Shown piece by piece: positions 42,793-51,826 of a stretch of DNA of 64,000 nucleotides (positions within the stretch are counted from its first letter, which is position 1; each line of letters opens with the position of its first letter). The DNA is from Flavobacterium sp. (lineage in GTDB: Bacteria > Bacteroidota > Bacteroidia > Flavobacteriales > Flavobacteriaceae): contig NZ_JAGNYF010000002.1 in the NCBI RefSeq assembly GCF_017985075.1, positions 1 through 64,000 of the forward strand, read 5' to 3'. A program made the translations under genes and the position numbers. The notes below the pieces were generated by a model. It was not told the DNA's origin, did no database searches, and saw nothing but the letters and a program-made list of their open reading frames with translations.

Positions 42793-43563
42793 TTATTTAT
42801 CTAATTCAACTTCTTTCGGAGCATTGAAGTCGATTTTTGTTTTTCTTAATTCGAAATTCTGACCTAAATATACACGTCTTACCATTTCGTCTTCTACTAA
42901 TTCTTCTGGTTTTCCTGCTTTTAAGATACCACCTTCGAACATTAAATAGGTTTTATCTGTGATGGCTAATGTTTCTTGTACGTTATGGTCGGTTATTAAT
43001 ATTCCGATGTTTTTATTTTTTAATTGTGCTACGATTCTTTGAATATCTTCAACTGCAACTGGGTCAACTCCTGCAAACGGTTCATCTAATAAAATAAATT
43101 TTGGGTCTGTTGCCAAACAACGTGCAATTTCAGTTCTTCTTCGTTCGCCACCTGATAATAAATCGCCACGATTTGTACGAATATGACCTAATGAAAACTC
43201 TTCAATTAAGCTTTCCATTTTGGCTTCTTGTTCGGCTTTGGTTAAATTTGTTAATTGTAAAACCGATAAAATATTGTCTTCAATGCTTAATTTTCTAAAA
43301 ACCGATGCTTCTTGCGCTAAGTAACCAATTCCGTTTTGGGCACGTTTGTACATTGGATAATCGGTAATATTCATATCGTCTAAATAAATATTTCCGCTAT
43401 TTGGCTTCACTAAACCTACAATCATATAAAAAGAAGTCGTTTTTCCAGCGCCATTTGGGCCTAATAAACCCACAATTTCGCCTTGGTTTACTTCAACAGA
43501 AATGCCTTTTACAACGCTCCTTTTCTTATATGTTTTAACTAAATTTTCGGCTCTTAATTTCAT
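42793..43563 (-). CDS. lptB: LPS export ABC transporter ATP-binding protein
   Basis: Cytoplasmic ATPase of the Lpt machine that drives lipopolysaccharide from the inner to the outer membrane. The 256-residue protein has Walker [10 protein letters not shown] (35-43), signature [11 protein letters not shown] and Walker [13 protein letters not shown], with the LptB-typical [17 protein letters not shown] start and [13 protein letters not shown]. The ATG at 43563 is preferred to an upstream TTG at 43581. It is the last gene of the kdsD-tatC-CMD-lptB run; coupling with kdsD, which feeds LPS core synthesis, fits the LPS theme. Confidence 0.95.
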   Translation of the reverse strand: MKLRAENLVKTYKKRSVVKGISVEVNQGEIVGLLGPNGAGKTTSFYMIVGLVKPNSGNIYLDDMNITDYPMYKRAQNGIGYLAQEASVFRKLSIEDNILSVLQLTNLTKAEQEAKMESLIEEFSLGHIRTNRGDLLSGGERRRTEIARCLATDPKFILLDEPFAGVDPVAVEDIQRIVAQLKNKNIGILITDHNVQETLAITDKTYLMFEGGILKAGKPEELVEDEMVRRVYLGQNFELRKTKIDFNAPKEVELDK

Positions 43564-43660
43564 TTTTTCTATGAGTTTCAAAGTAACTAAGTTACAAAGT
43601 GGCTAAGTTATTTTTTACAAATAAACGAATATTCAAATAAACGATTATACAAATTAACAA

Positions 43661-44014
43661 TTATTTAGTTCCTGCTTCTTCCAACGCTTCCCAAAACTCA
43701 TAAGCTCTACGCAAATGCGGAATTACGATTGTACCACCAACTAAAGTAGCAATACTCATAGCTTCCATCATTTCTGTACGATTTACTCCGTTTTTATAAG
43801 CCGTTTCTAAATGATATTTTATACAATCATCACAACGTAAAACCGCTGAAGCTACTAATCCTAATAATTCTTTAGTTTTCACATCAAGTGCACCTTCGCT
43901 ATATGCGTTGGTGTCTAAGTTGAAAATTCTTTTAATTACTTTATTATCATCGGCTAATAATTTTTCATTCATTTTAGCACGATAGTCGTTAAACTCGGAA
44001 ATTAAATCACTCAT
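43661..44014 (-). CDS. carboxymuconolactone decarboxylase/AhpD-like protein
   Basis: Cytoplasmic protein of 117 residues of the carboxymuconolactone decarboxylase family. The core motif VASAVLRCDDCIKYHLETAY has Cys61-x-x-Cys64 and His68, the AhpD-type redox arrangement, followed by GVNRTEMMEAMSIATLVGG. Such proteins reduce peroxides or act as thiol-dependent reductases; its specific partner is not known. It overlaps tatC by one base and precedes lptB, a conserved arrangement in flavobacteria as far as I recall. Confidence 0.88.
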   Translation of the reverse strand: MSDLISEFNDYRAKMNEKLLADDNKVIKRIFNLDTNAYSEGALDVKTKELLGLVASAVLRCDDCIKYHLETAYKNGVNRTEMMEAMSIATLVGGTIVIPHLRRAYEFWEALEEAGTK

Positions 44015-44844
44015 TATATTGTGGTTATTGATTTGTTGTTTTTCTTAAAGATAAAAGCACTAATAAAAATACTAATTTCGTAAAGTATAATTAACGGGAT
44101 TGTGACTATAACTTGGCTAATTACATCTGGCGGTGTTACTATTGCAGCAATAATTAAGATAATTACATATGCCCATTTTCTGTATTCTCTTAAAAAAGAA
44201 GGGGTTACCAACCCTAAAGTTGATAAGAAATAAATTATGATTGGTAATTCGAAAATTAAACCAGTAGCTAAAGTAGTAGTTTTTACAGTTCCGATGTAAG
44301 AATTGACATTAATATCATTTTTAATTACATCAGAAACGGTAAATGTTGATAAAAAATTCAACGATAAGGGTGTTAACACAAAATAACCAAATAACACGCC
44401 TAAAAAGAATAACAAAGAGGAAATAACTATAAATTTTACCGCATTTCTTTTTTCTTTTTTATATAATGCTGGACTAATGAAATTCCAAAATTGTAATAAA
44501 ATATAAGGGAAACTTATGATAAATCCTGCAGTAATACACGTCCAAACTAATAAAGAAATTTGCCCTTCAATTTCGGTGTTTTGAATACTGAAATTCAAAG
44601 TAGCATCGCAAAAACTTTTGTCTAAATCATATTTATTTGCCAAATCACAAAAAAACTGATAGGTAATAAAATCACCTTTCATAGGTCCGAAAATGATCGT
44701 TTGAAAGATAAAATCACTAAAAACCCAAGCAATTGCTCCTCCTGTTAAAATAGCAGCCGAACTTCTCACTAACAACCATCTTAATTCCTCAAGATGATCT
44801 AAAAAAGTCATTTCGTTAATGTTTTTTTTGTTCTTTTTTGCCAT
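44014..44844 (-). CDS. tatC: Sec-independent protein translocase TatC
   Basis: Core receptor of the twin-arginine translocase in the inner membrane, which exports folded proteins. The 276-residue protein has six predicted membrane segments and begins EMTFLDHLEELRWLLVRS, the TatC signature. A roughly 40-residue periplasmic loop after the first segment (DLANKYDLDKSFCDATLNF) is longer than in E. coli, as is usual in Bacteroidota. No tatA/B gene lies nearby. One-base overlaps on both sides (kdsD, CMD) show tight translational coupling. Confidence 0.95.
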   Translation of the reverse strand: MAKKNKKNINEMTFLDHLEELRWLLVRSSAAILTGGAIAWVFSDFIFQTIIFGPMKGDFITYQFFCDLANKYDLDKSFCDATLNFSIQNTEIEGQISLLVWTCITAGFIISFPYILLQFWNFISPALYKKEKRNAVKFIVISSLLFFLGVLFGYFVLTPLSLNFLSTFTVSDVIKNDINVNSYIGTVKTTTLATGLIFELPIIIYFLSTLGLVTPSFLREYRKWAYVIILIIAAIVTPPDVISQVIVTIPLIILYEISIFISAFIFKKNNKSITTI

Positions 44845-45809
44845 TATACAATTCCTTCTTTTAAAATATCGTGTAAATGTAACACGCCTTTATAGGTTCC
44901 ATTATCAATTACCATCAATTGTGTAATTTTATTATCTTCCAATACATCTAAAGCTTCTGCAACCAAAACCGTTGAAGCAATTGATTTAGGGTTTTTGGTC
45001 ATAATATCTTGTGCAGTTAAGTCTGAAAAAGATTCTCTATCAGTTAACATTCGTCTAATGTCACCATCTGTAATAATACCTATTACAACGTCATTTTCAA
45101 CAACAGCAGTAACGCCTAATCGTTTTTCGGATATTTCCATAATTACTTTCTTGATGGAAGCATTAGGAGTCACTTGTGGTGCGTGTGTTGTATCTAACAT
45201 GTCTTTTACACGCAACAATAGTTTTTTTCCTAAGGCACCACCGGGATGATATTTGGCAAAATCCGCGGCTTGAAAACCTCTCATTTTCATCAAACAAATT
45301 GCTATGGCATCACCTAAAACCAATTGCGCAGTGGTGCTATTTGTAGGAGCTAAACCAAGCGGACAACTTTCTTCATCTACGTGAGCTAATAAAACCAAAT
45401 CGGAAGAAGTAGCTAAAAAAGAACTTGGATTAGCCGTCATTCCAATTAAAGTAGTACCAAAATTTTTGATAATTGGCGCCAAAACTTTAATTTCAGGGCT
45501 ATTTCCACTTTTTGAAATACATAAAACAACGTCGCCTTTTTGAATCATTCCTAAATCGCCGTGAATGGCTTCAGCAGCGTGTAAAAATATAGATGGTGTG
45601 CCTGTAGAATTTAATGTGGCTACAATTTTCTGAGCAATAATGGCACTTTTTCCAATACCAGTAACTACTAATCGTCCTTTGGAATCGAAAATTAATTGAA
45701 CCGTTTTGGCAAAATCTTCAGTAAGATATTGTGTAAGTTTCGCAATACTTTCACTTTGAGACAGGATAGATTGCTTTGCGTTTTCTAATATAGTTTGTGT
45801 TGTATTCAA
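44844..45809 (-). CDS. kdsD: D-arabinose-5-phosphate isomerase (SIS plus CBS domains)
   Basis: Cytoplasmic isomerase of the KpsF/GutQ/KdsD family that turns ribulose-5-phosphate into arabinose-5-phosphate for KDO and LPS synthesis. From the TTG at 45809 the protein has 321 residues: a SIS domain (about 30-175; VVTGIGKSAIIAQKIVATLNSTG, given as a marker, and ISKSGNSPEI) and two CBS domains (about 205-320). The frame extends 22 codons further to 45875, but the -7 element TAAATTTG at 45863-45870 lies within that extension, so it is not translated. It leads the operon with tatC, CMD and lptB and is divergent from recQ. Confidence 0.93.
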   Translation of the reverse strand: MNTTQTILENAKQSILSQSESIAKLTQYLTEDFAKTVQLIFDSKGRLVVTGIGKSAIIAQKIVATLNSTGTPSIFLHAAEAIHGDLGMIQKGDVVLCISKSGNSPEIKVLAPIIKNFGTTLIGMTANPSSFLATSSDLVLLAHVDEESCPLGLAPTNSTTAQLVLGDAIAICLMKMRGFQAADFAKYHPGGALGKKLLLRVKDMLDTTHAPQVTPNASIKKVIMEISEKRLGVTAVVENDVVIGIITDGDIRRMLTDRESFSDLTAQDIMTKNPKSIASTVLVAEALDVLEDNKITQLMVIDNGTYKGVLHLHDILKEGIV

Positions 45810-45862
45810 AATTAAATGAATTATATTTTTGTTTTTAAAGAATAGTTGTATCTTTATGATTG

Positions 45863-45898
45863 CAAATTTAGACAAAATTCAAATAATAATTGTCTAAA
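45863..45898. promoter_or_regulatory. kdsD promoter element overlapping a 9-bp inverted repeat
   Basis: TTTAGACAA (45867-45875) and TTGTCTAAA (45890-45898) are perfect inverted arms 14 bp apart. On the minus strand the left arm overlaps TAAATTTG (45863-45870), a -7 element for kdsD. The site sits between the divergent kdsD and recQ genes, 32 bp before the recQ ATG, so it could be an operator for either gene. Confidence 0.45.
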
Positions 45899-45930
45899 AT
45901 TATTTGTTTATAAGTTCAACCCATTATTTC

Positions 45931-48126
45931 ATGAAAGAACAGAATATAGATTTATACAAAGAGTTAAAAAAATACTTTGGATTTTCACAATTTAAAGGTT
46001 TACAAGAAAAAGTAGTTACAAGTATTATTTCTGGTAATAATACCTTTGTAATTATGCCAACAGGTGGAGGTAAATCATTATGTTATCAATTGCCTGCATT
46101 GGTTTTAGACGGAACGGCTATTGTGGTTTCTCCACTTATTGCTTTAATGAAAAATCAAGTAGATGCCATCAGAAGTATGGGGTCTGATGTTGGCGTAGCT
46201 CATGTTTTAAATTCTTCATTAAATAAAACAGAAGTCAATCAGGTAAAAGCAGATATATTATCTGGAAAAACTAAAATGCTATACGTAGCCCCTGAATCAT
46301 TAACTAAAGAGGATTATATTCAGTTTTTAAAAACAGTGAAAATATCCTTCGTAGCCATTGATGAAGCACATTGTATTTCAGAATGGGGACATGATTTTAG
46401 ACCAGAATACAGAAATTTAAGAAGTATTATTAAGCAATTAGGTGATGTGCCAATTATTGGACTTACTGCAACGGCTACTCCGAAAGTACAAGAAGATATC
46501 TTGAAAAATTTAGATATGCCAAATGCCAATACGTTTAAAGCTTCTTTTAACCGACCAAATTTATATTACGAAATACGTCCGAAAACAAAAAATGTTCAAG
46601 GTGATATTATACGATTTATCAAGCAACACAAAGGAAAATCAGGTGTTATCTATTGCTTAAGTAGAAAAAAAGTGGAAGAAATTGCACAGGTTCTTCAGGT
46701 AAACGGAATTTCTGCAGTGCCTTATCATGCAGGTTTAGATGCGAAAACACGTGCCAAACATCAAGATATGTTTCTTATGGAAGATGTTGATGTGGTGGTG
46801 GCCACTATCGCTTTCGGTATGGGAATTGACAAACCAGATGTACGATTTGTAATTCATCACGACATTCCAAAATCATTAGAAAGTTATTATCAAGAAACAG
46901 GAAGAGCAGGAAGAGATGATGGTGAAGGAATTTGTTTGGCGTACTATTCGTATAAAGATATTGAAAAGTTAGAGAAATTTATGTCTGGAAAACCAATTGC
47001 TGAACAAGAAATTGGTTATGCTTTATTACAAGAAGTGGTAGCTTATGCAGAAACTTCTATGTCGAGACGAAAATATTTACTTCACTATTTCGGAGAAGAA
47101 TTTGACGAGGTTAATGGCGAAGGAGCCGATATGGATGATAATGTTAGAAATCCAAAAGTTAAAACAGAAGCTCAAAATCAAATAGTTACATTGCTAAAAG
47201 TCATTAACGATACGAAACAGTTATTTAAATCTAAAGAAGTCATAATGGCTTTAGTAGGTAAAATTAATGCCATTATTAAAGCACAAAAAATTGATACCTT
47301 AAAAACATTTGGAAGTGGTGCTAAGCATGACGAAAAATACTGGATGGCATTAATTCGTCAGGTTTTAGTGGCAGGATTAATTTCAAAAGACATTGAAAGT
47401 TATGGTGTTTTAAAAGTAACACATGCCGGACAAGATTTTATTGAAAAACCATATTCATTTATGGTGGCAGAAGATCATGAGTTTAGTGAAGAAGAAGACG
47501 AAAATATCATCGCAGCAGCAAAAGCAACAGGAACTGCCGATGCAGTATTAATGTCTATGCTAAAAGATTTACGTAAAAAAGAAGCCAAAAAGCATAATGT
47601 GCCACCTTTTGTAGTGTTTCAAGACCCTTCTTTGGAAGATATGGCCCTTAAATATCCAATTACCATTGACGAGTTAAGCAACGTTCACGGTGTAGGAGAA
47701 GGTAAGGCAAAGAAATTCGGAAACCCGTTTATTGAATTGATTTCAAGATATGTAGATGAAAATGATATTATTCGTCCAGATGATTTAGTAGTAAAATCTA
47801 CAGGAGCCAATTCCATAAATAAATTATACATTATTCAAAATATCGATAGAAAATTAGCCTTAGATGATATCGCTTCAGCTAAAGGATTAAAATTTGACGA
47901 TTTATTAAAAGAAATGGAACAAATTGTATTTTCTGGAACCAAATTAAATATTAAATATTGGATTGATGATATTTTAGATGAAGAGCAACAAGAAGAAATT
48001 CATGAATATTTTATGGAATCCGAATCGGACAACATAGAAAATGCACTTAAAGAGTTTGATGGTGAATATGATACGGAAGAATTACGATTAATGCGAATCA
48101 AATTTATAAGCGAAGTAGCGAATTAA
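45931..48126 (+). CDS. recQ: ATP-dependent DNA helicase RecQ
   Basis: Helicase for recombination and replication-fork repair in the cytoplasm. From the ATG at 45931 the protein has 731 residues. The helicase core shows Walker A TGGGKS (44-49), DEAH box Asp144-Glu-Ala-His147 in DEAHCISEWGHDFR, and the late ETGRAGRDDG motif; the RQC domain follows (about 345-520), then HRDC-like (about 520-600, with DLRKKEAKKHNVPPFVVF). The C-terminal 130 residues extend beyond E. coli RecQ (about 610 residues) and are helical and acidic, as in other Bacteroidota RecQ. Divergent from kdsD. Confidence 0.95.
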   Translation: MKEQNIDLYKELKKYFGFSQFKGLQEKVVTSIISGNNTFVIMPTGGGKSLCYQLPALVLDGTAIVVSPLIALMKNQVDAIRSMGSDVGVAHVLNSSLNKTEVNQVKADILSGKTKMLYVAPESLTKEDYIQFLKTVKISFVAIDEAHCISEWGHDFRPEYRNLRSIIKQLGDVPIIGLTATATPKVQEDILKNLDMPNANTFKASFNRPNLYYEIRPKTKNVQGDIIRFIKQHKGKSGVIYCLSRKKVEEIAQVLQVNGISAVPYHAGLDAKTRAKHQDMFLMEDVDVVVATIAFGMGIDKPDVRFVIHHDIPKSLESYYQETGRAGRDDGEGICLAYYSYKDIEKLEKFMSGKPIAEQEIGYALLQEVVAYAETSMSRRKYLLHYFGEEFDEVNGEGADMDDNVRNPKVKTEAQNQIVTLLKVINDTKQLFKSKEVIMALVGKINAIIKAQKIDTLKTFGSGAKHDEKYWMALIRQVLVAGLISKDIESYGVLKVTHAGQDFIEKPYSFMVAEDHEFSEEEDENIIAAAKATGTADAVLMSMLKDLRKKEAKKHNVPPFVVFQDPSLEDMALKYPITIDELSNVHGVGEGKAKKFGNPFIELISRYVDENDIIRPDDLVVKSTGANSINKLYIIQNIDRKLALDDIASAKGLKFDDLLKEMEQIVFSGTKLNIKYWIDDILDEEQQEEIHEYFMESESDNIENALKEFDGEYDTEELRLMRIKFISEVAN

Positions 48127-48131
48127 AAATG

Positions 48132-48209
48132 TAGTCAAAAGTCGAAGTTCGAAAGTCATAAAGTAACTTATAGATTTACTTTCGACTTTCGAACTTCGAC
48201 TTTAGACTA
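48132..48209. repeat. long palindrome after recQ
   Basis: A 20-bp arm AAAGTCGAAGTTCGAAAGTC (48138-48157) pairs perfectly with GACTTTCGAACTTCGACTTT (48184-48203), and the stem extends outward to TAGTC/GACTA with one mismatch. It separates the convergent recQ and 48202 genes and may terminate both. Its right arm overlaps the end of the small gene. Similar CTTTCGACTTT pieces occur near 27640. Confidence 0.7.
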
Positions 48210-48438
48210 AATAAACTTCACCTCGATGTGGTCGTAAAGCATCTCTAAAAATAATCATATCGGCTTCTTCTACAACTAAATAGGCAATAGCGTACATTTC
48301 GTTTAATATTTCAAAGCCAGTAATTTTTAATATGTAATTTTCTTTATCTAAAAATTCTTTCAGATGAATTTCGTGATGCTCCGCAGTTTTAGCAGCAGCT
48401 TGTCCACGAAAATCCCAAATTAGTTTTATTTGTCTCAT
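48202..48438 (-). CDS. conserved small protein of unknown function
   Basis: Soluble protein of 78 residues, MRQIKLIWDFRGQAAAKTAE near the N-terminus and DALRPHRGEVYLV at the C-terminus. The alternating pattern (IKLIWDFRG, YAIAYLVVEEAD) predicts a small alpha/beta fold, and there is no signal peptide or membrane segment. No family is recognised. It is convergent with recQ across a long palindrome and divergent from the FAD-dependent protein gene. Its coding potential is supported by neighbour-like codon use and an intact frame. Confidence 0.65.
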   Translation of the reverse strand: MRQIKLIWDFRGQAAAKTAEHHEIHLKEFLDKENYILKITGFEILNEMYAIAYLVVEEADMIIFRDALRPHRGEVYLV

Positions 48439-48501
48439 TTAGCAAAGTTACAAATCATTTTAGCGCTTTTCAAATAGATTTCTATTCCTTAATAAAATTC
48501 G

Positions 48502-48509
48502 TACTTTTG
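48502..48509 (+). promoter_or_regulatory. putative -7 promoter element of FAD-dependent protein gene
   Basis: TACTTTTG matches TAnnTTTG and ends 24 bp before the ATG at 48534. Confidence 0.5.
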
Positions 48510-48533
48510 CCTTATAATTTAAGTTTAAAATAA

Positions 48534-50096
48534 ATGCCTCGCGAACTACTTATTCAAGTTTCTCCAGAAATGGCGAATAACGAACAAATGTTATATCAAT
48601 ATGTTTCTAAATTGGTACATACTTCTGTATCCGATTTACAAAAAATTGTGATACTTAAACGTTCAATTGATGCGCGTCAAAAAGCCATAAAATTTAATTT
48701 AAAACTAAATATTTATTTTAAAGATGAGGTGTTTACTGAATCTAAAATAGAATTACCAAATTATCCTAATGTCACTAATAAACAAGAAGTTATAGTTGTT
48801 GGTGCAGGTCCTGCTGGATTATTTGCTGCTTTGCAATTAATCGAATTAGGTTTAAAACCAATAGTTTTAGAACGCGGAAAAGAGGTTCGAGGCAGACGTA
48901 GAGATTTAAAAGCAATAAATGTTGATGGAATTGTAAACGCGGATTCTAATTATTGTTTTGGAGAAGGCGGAGCAGGAACGTATTCTGACGGAAAATTATA
49001 CACACGTTCCAAAAAACGCGGTGATGTAGATAGAATTTTACAATTATTAGTAGCTTTTGGTGCAACCGAAGAAATTTTAGTTGAAGCACATCCACACATC
49101 GGAACCAATAAATTACCTCAAATTATTCAAGATATTCGAGAGAAAATTATCGAATGTGGCGGACAAGTTTTGTTTGAAACACGAGTTACAGATATTTTAG
49201 TTAAAAATAATGAAGTAGACGGAATTGTAACGCAAAACGGAGAAACGATTTATGCTAAAAAAATCATTTTAGCAACAGGACATTCGGCACGTGATATTTT
49301 TGAATTGCTTCATAAAAAAGATATTTTCATTGAAGCAAAACCGTTCGCATTAGGTGTTCGAGCGGAACATCCGCAAGAGTTAATTGATAAAATTCAATAT
49401 TCTTGTGATTTCCGTGGCGAGTTTTTACCGCCTTCACCTTATTCTATTGTAAGACAAGTAAATGGACGTGGAATGTACTCGTTTTGTATGTGCCCGGGGG
49501 GCGTTATTGCGCCTTGTGCCACTGCTGAAGGTGAAGTAGTTACAAATGGTTGGAGCCCAAGTAAAAGAGATCAAGCAACAGCCAATTCGGGTATTGTAGT
49601 AGAGTTACGTTTAGAAGATTTTAAACCTTTTGAAAAATTTGGCCCTTTAGCAGGAATGGAATTTCAAAAAGCTATTGAACAAAAAGCTTGGCAATTGGCT
49701 GGAAAAACACAAAAAGTTCCCGCACAAAGAATGATTGATTTTACACAAACAAAAGTTTCGGCAGCTATCCCAAAAACATCTTATGTTCCGGGAACAACCT
49801 CTGTAGAATTAGGCGAAGTTTTTCCGACGTTTTTAACACAAACGCTTCGTGAAGGTTTTTCTGCATTTGGAAAATCTATGAAAGGTTATTTAACAAATGA
49901 TGCCATTTTACACGCACCAGAAAGCAGAACATCCTCACCAGTTCGAATCCCAAGGGATAACTTTACATTAGAACACGTTCAAATTAAAGGATTATATCCT
50001 TGCGGAGAAGGCGCGGGTTACGCAGGTGGAATTATTTCTGCTGCTATTGATGGCGAAAAATGTGCATTGAAAATTGCAGAGGCATTAAGTAATTAA
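48534..50096 (+). CDS. FAD-dependent dehydrogenase (COG2509-like)
   Basis: Predicted cytoplasmic flavoprotein of 520 residues. After an N-terminal small domain (1-80) the FAD-binding Rossmann motif is VIVVGAGPAGLFAALQL (GAGPAG at 90-95), followed by LERGKEVRGRRRD, FGEGGAGTYSDGKL, LATGHSARD and a C-terminal YPCGEGAGYAGGIISAAIDG FAD block. This set is characteristic of uncharacterised COG2509 dehydrogenases; the reaction is not known. It has its own -7 element, and the next gene, a GNAT protein, starts 58 bp later after a dispersed repeat. Confidence 0.85.
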   Translation: MPRELLIQVSPEMANNEQMLYQYVSKLVHTSVSDLQKIVILKRSIDARQKAIKFNLKLNIYFKDEVFTESKIELPNYPNVTNKQEVIVVGAGPAGLFAALQLIELGLKPIVLERGKEVRGRRRDLKAINVDGIVNADSNYCFGEGGAGTYSDGKLYTRSKKRGDVDRILQLLVAFGATEEILVEAHPHIGTNKLPQIIQDIREKIIECGGQVLFETRVTDILVKNNEVDGIVTQNGETIYAKKIILATGHSARDIFELLHKKDIFIEAKPFALGVRAEHPQELIDKIQYSCDFRGEFLPPSPYSIVRQVNGRGMYSFCMCPGGVIAPCATAEGEVVTNGWSPSKRDQATANSGIVVELRLEDFKPFEKFGPLAGMEFQKAIEQKAWQLAGKTQKVPAQRMIDFTQTKVSAAIPKTSYVPGTTSVELGEVFPTFLTQTLREGFSAFGKSMKGYLTNDAILHAPESRTSSPVRIPRDNFTLEHVQIKGLYPCGEGAGYAGGIISAAIDGEKCALKIAEALSN

Positions 50097-50100
50097 AATA

Positions 50101-50140
50101 AACTTTGCGAAACTTGCGAAAACCTTAGCGTCTTTGCGGT
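50101..50140. repeat. dispersed CTTTGCG-type intergenic repeat
   Basis: AACTTTGCGAAACTTGCGAA followed by AACCTTAGCGTCTTTGCGGT forms four related units of about 10 bp. Repeats of this kind are common between genes in flavobacterial genomes. It sits directly before the GNAT gene. Confidence 0.5.
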
Positions 50141-50154
50141 AAAAAAAAAACTCT

Positions 50155-50679
50155 ATGACATTAAAAGGACAAAATATTCATTTACGAGCTCTCGAACCCG
50201 AAGATTTAGATTTTCTATACGAAATAGAAAACAACGAATCGATTTGGGAAGTGAGCAATACGCAAACACCCTACAGTAAATGGGTGTTGAAAAACTATTT
50301 AGAAAACGCACATTTGGATATTTATGAAGCAAAACAATTGCGATTGGTAATTGTGCTTTCAGAAACCAATGAAACAGTTGGATGCATAGATTTATTTGAT
50401 TTTGATGCGAAAAATAGTCGTGCTGGAATTGGTATAATAATTTCTGAAAACTATAGAAATCAAGGTATTGGAAAAGAAACCTTGCAATTGATTTCCAATT
50501 ATGCTTTCACATATTTAAATTTACATCAATTATTTGCAAATATTACTGTAAATAATGAAGCCAGTTTGTTGCTTTTTAGTAATTTTGGGTTTCAAAAAAT
50601 AGGCATTAAAAAAGACTGGATCAATATAAAAGGTGCTTTTGTAGATGAAGCGCTTTTTCAATTCATAAACGTAAAATAA
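50155..50679 (+). CDS. GNAT-family N-acetyltransferase
   Basis: Cytoplasmic acetyltransferase of 174 residues of the GNAT/RimJ type. The start LKGQNIHLRALEPEDLDFLYEIENN is typical, and the acetyl-CoA loop is IIISENYRNQGIGKETLQLI (residue range 97-116) with the Q-x-x-G-x-G/A-like NQGIGKE motif. It ends with ITVNNEASLLLFSNFGFQKIG. Substrate is unknown; RimJ/RimL-like proteins modify ribosomal proteins, others antibiotics or polyamines. It is followed 6 bp later by mltG, so the two are likely coexpressed. Confidence 0.88.
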   Translation: MTLKGQNIHLRALEPEDLDFLYEIENNESIWEVSNTQTPYSKWVLKNYLENAHLDIYEAKQLRLVIVLSETNETVGCIDLFDFDAKNSRAGIGIIISENYRNQGIGKETLQLISNYAFTYLNLHQLFANITVNNEASLLLFSNFGFQKIGIKKDWINIKGAFVDEALFQFINVK

Positions 50680-50685
50680 AAAATT

Positions 50686-51726
50686 TTGGAAGCGAAAAAA
50701 TTATTTTTAAGAATTATAAGTATAGGAGCGGCTCTTATAATTATTAGTGGTGGATATGTAATAAATAAAGCCTTTACAGGTAACACAAAATTTGAACAAG
50801 AGGAAGTTTTTGTATATGTTCCAACTGATTCAAAATACGAAGATGTAAAGAAAATATTAGCGCCTTATATTGAAAATCAATCCAAAATTGATTGGGTCGC
50901 TTCAAAAAGAGATTATGATTCAAATGTAAAATCAGGAAAATTTTTACTTAAAAAAGGAATGAGCAGTTTCAGTATTGTTCGTGCCTTACGATTAAATACT
51001 CCTGTGAAATTAGCTTTCAATAATCAAGAAAAAGTTCAAGATTTATTTGTGAGAATTGCCTCTCAAATTGAACCAGATATTACAAAATTGAATGAAATTT
51101 TCACAAATGATACTTTTCTACAAGAAAACGGTTTAAATAAAGATAATGTAATGTCGTTTTTTATTCCGAATAGCTACGAATTTTATTGGAACATTTCACC
51201 TGAAGAATTTGCAGAGAAACTTACAAAAGAATATAAAAGATTTTGGAATGATGGCAGATTAGCGAAAGCCAAAGCCTTAAATTTAACTCCAGCTCAAGTG
51301 TATACTTTAGCTTCAATAGTTCACAAAGAAACTGCAAAAGCAGATGAAAGACCAAAAGTAGCAGGTGTATATTTAAATCGACTTAACAGAAATATGCCAT
51401 TACAAGCCGATCCAACCGTAATTTTTGCTTTAAAACAAAAATCAAATGATTGGAATTTAGTAGTAAAACGCGTAATGCATAATGATTTAATTGTAAATTC
51501 GCCTTACAATACATATAAAAACACGGGTTTGCCACCAGGCCCTATTTTTATGCCAGATGTTTCGGCAATTGATGCGGTTTTAAATCCAGAAAAACACAAC
51601 TACTTATATTTTTGTGCCAGTGTGGAAAAATTTGGATATCACGAATTTGCAACAGATTATAATGCGCATTTAAAAGTGGCCGCAAAATATGCAGACTGGG
51701 TAAAAAAGCAGAATTATAAAAGATAA
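50686..51726 (+). CDS. mltG: endolytic murein transglycosylase MltG
   Basis: Inner-membrane lytic transglycosylase of 346 residues that cleaves newly made glycan strands and so limits their length. An N-terminal membrane segment (about 9-28) is followed by a LysM-like subdomain and the YceG catalytic domain: the expected catalytic Glu is Glu215 in ASIVHKETAKADERPKVAGV (given at 209-228), then YLNRLNRNMPLQADPT and NTYKNTGLPPGPI. The start is a TTG at 50686, since no ATG gives the membrane anchor. It lies 6 bp after the GNAT gene. Confidence 0.94.
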   Translation: MEAKKLFLRIISIGAALIIISGGYVINKAFTGNTKFEQEEVFVYVPTDSKYEDVKKILAPYIENQSKIDWVASKRDYDSNVKSGKFLLKKGMSSFSIVRALRLNTPVKLAFNNQEKVQDLFVRIASQIEPDITKLNEIFTNDTFLQENGLNKDNVMSFFIPNSYEFYWNISPEEFAEKLTKEYKRFWNDGRLAKAKALNLTPAQVYTLASIVHKETAKADERPKVAGVYLNRLNRNMPLQADPTVIFALKQKSNDWNLVVKRVMHNDLIVNSPYNTYKNTGLPPGPIFMPDVSAIDAVLNPEKHNYLYFCASVEKFGYHEFATDYNAHLKVAAKYADWVKKQNYKR

Positions 51727-51743
51727 TTTTTAGTGTAAATTAG

Positions 51744-51780
51744 AAAAAGGTGTAGAATGTACAATTTTACACCTTTTTTT
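51744..51780 (+). terminator. Rho-independent terminator after mltG
   Basis: AAAAAGGTGTA (51744-51754) pairs with TACACCTTTTT (51768-51778), then T-run. Confidence 0.85.
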
Positions 51781-51826
51781 ATTTTCCTTACTTTCTTTTT
51801 TTATCTTTATCAAAACTATAATTTAT

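Noticed and set aside
51782-51826. Possible riboswitch before the amino-acid permease.
   Set aside because: Only 45 bp of plain AT-rich sequence remain between the upstream terminator and the ATG; no room for a known amino-acid riboswitch.
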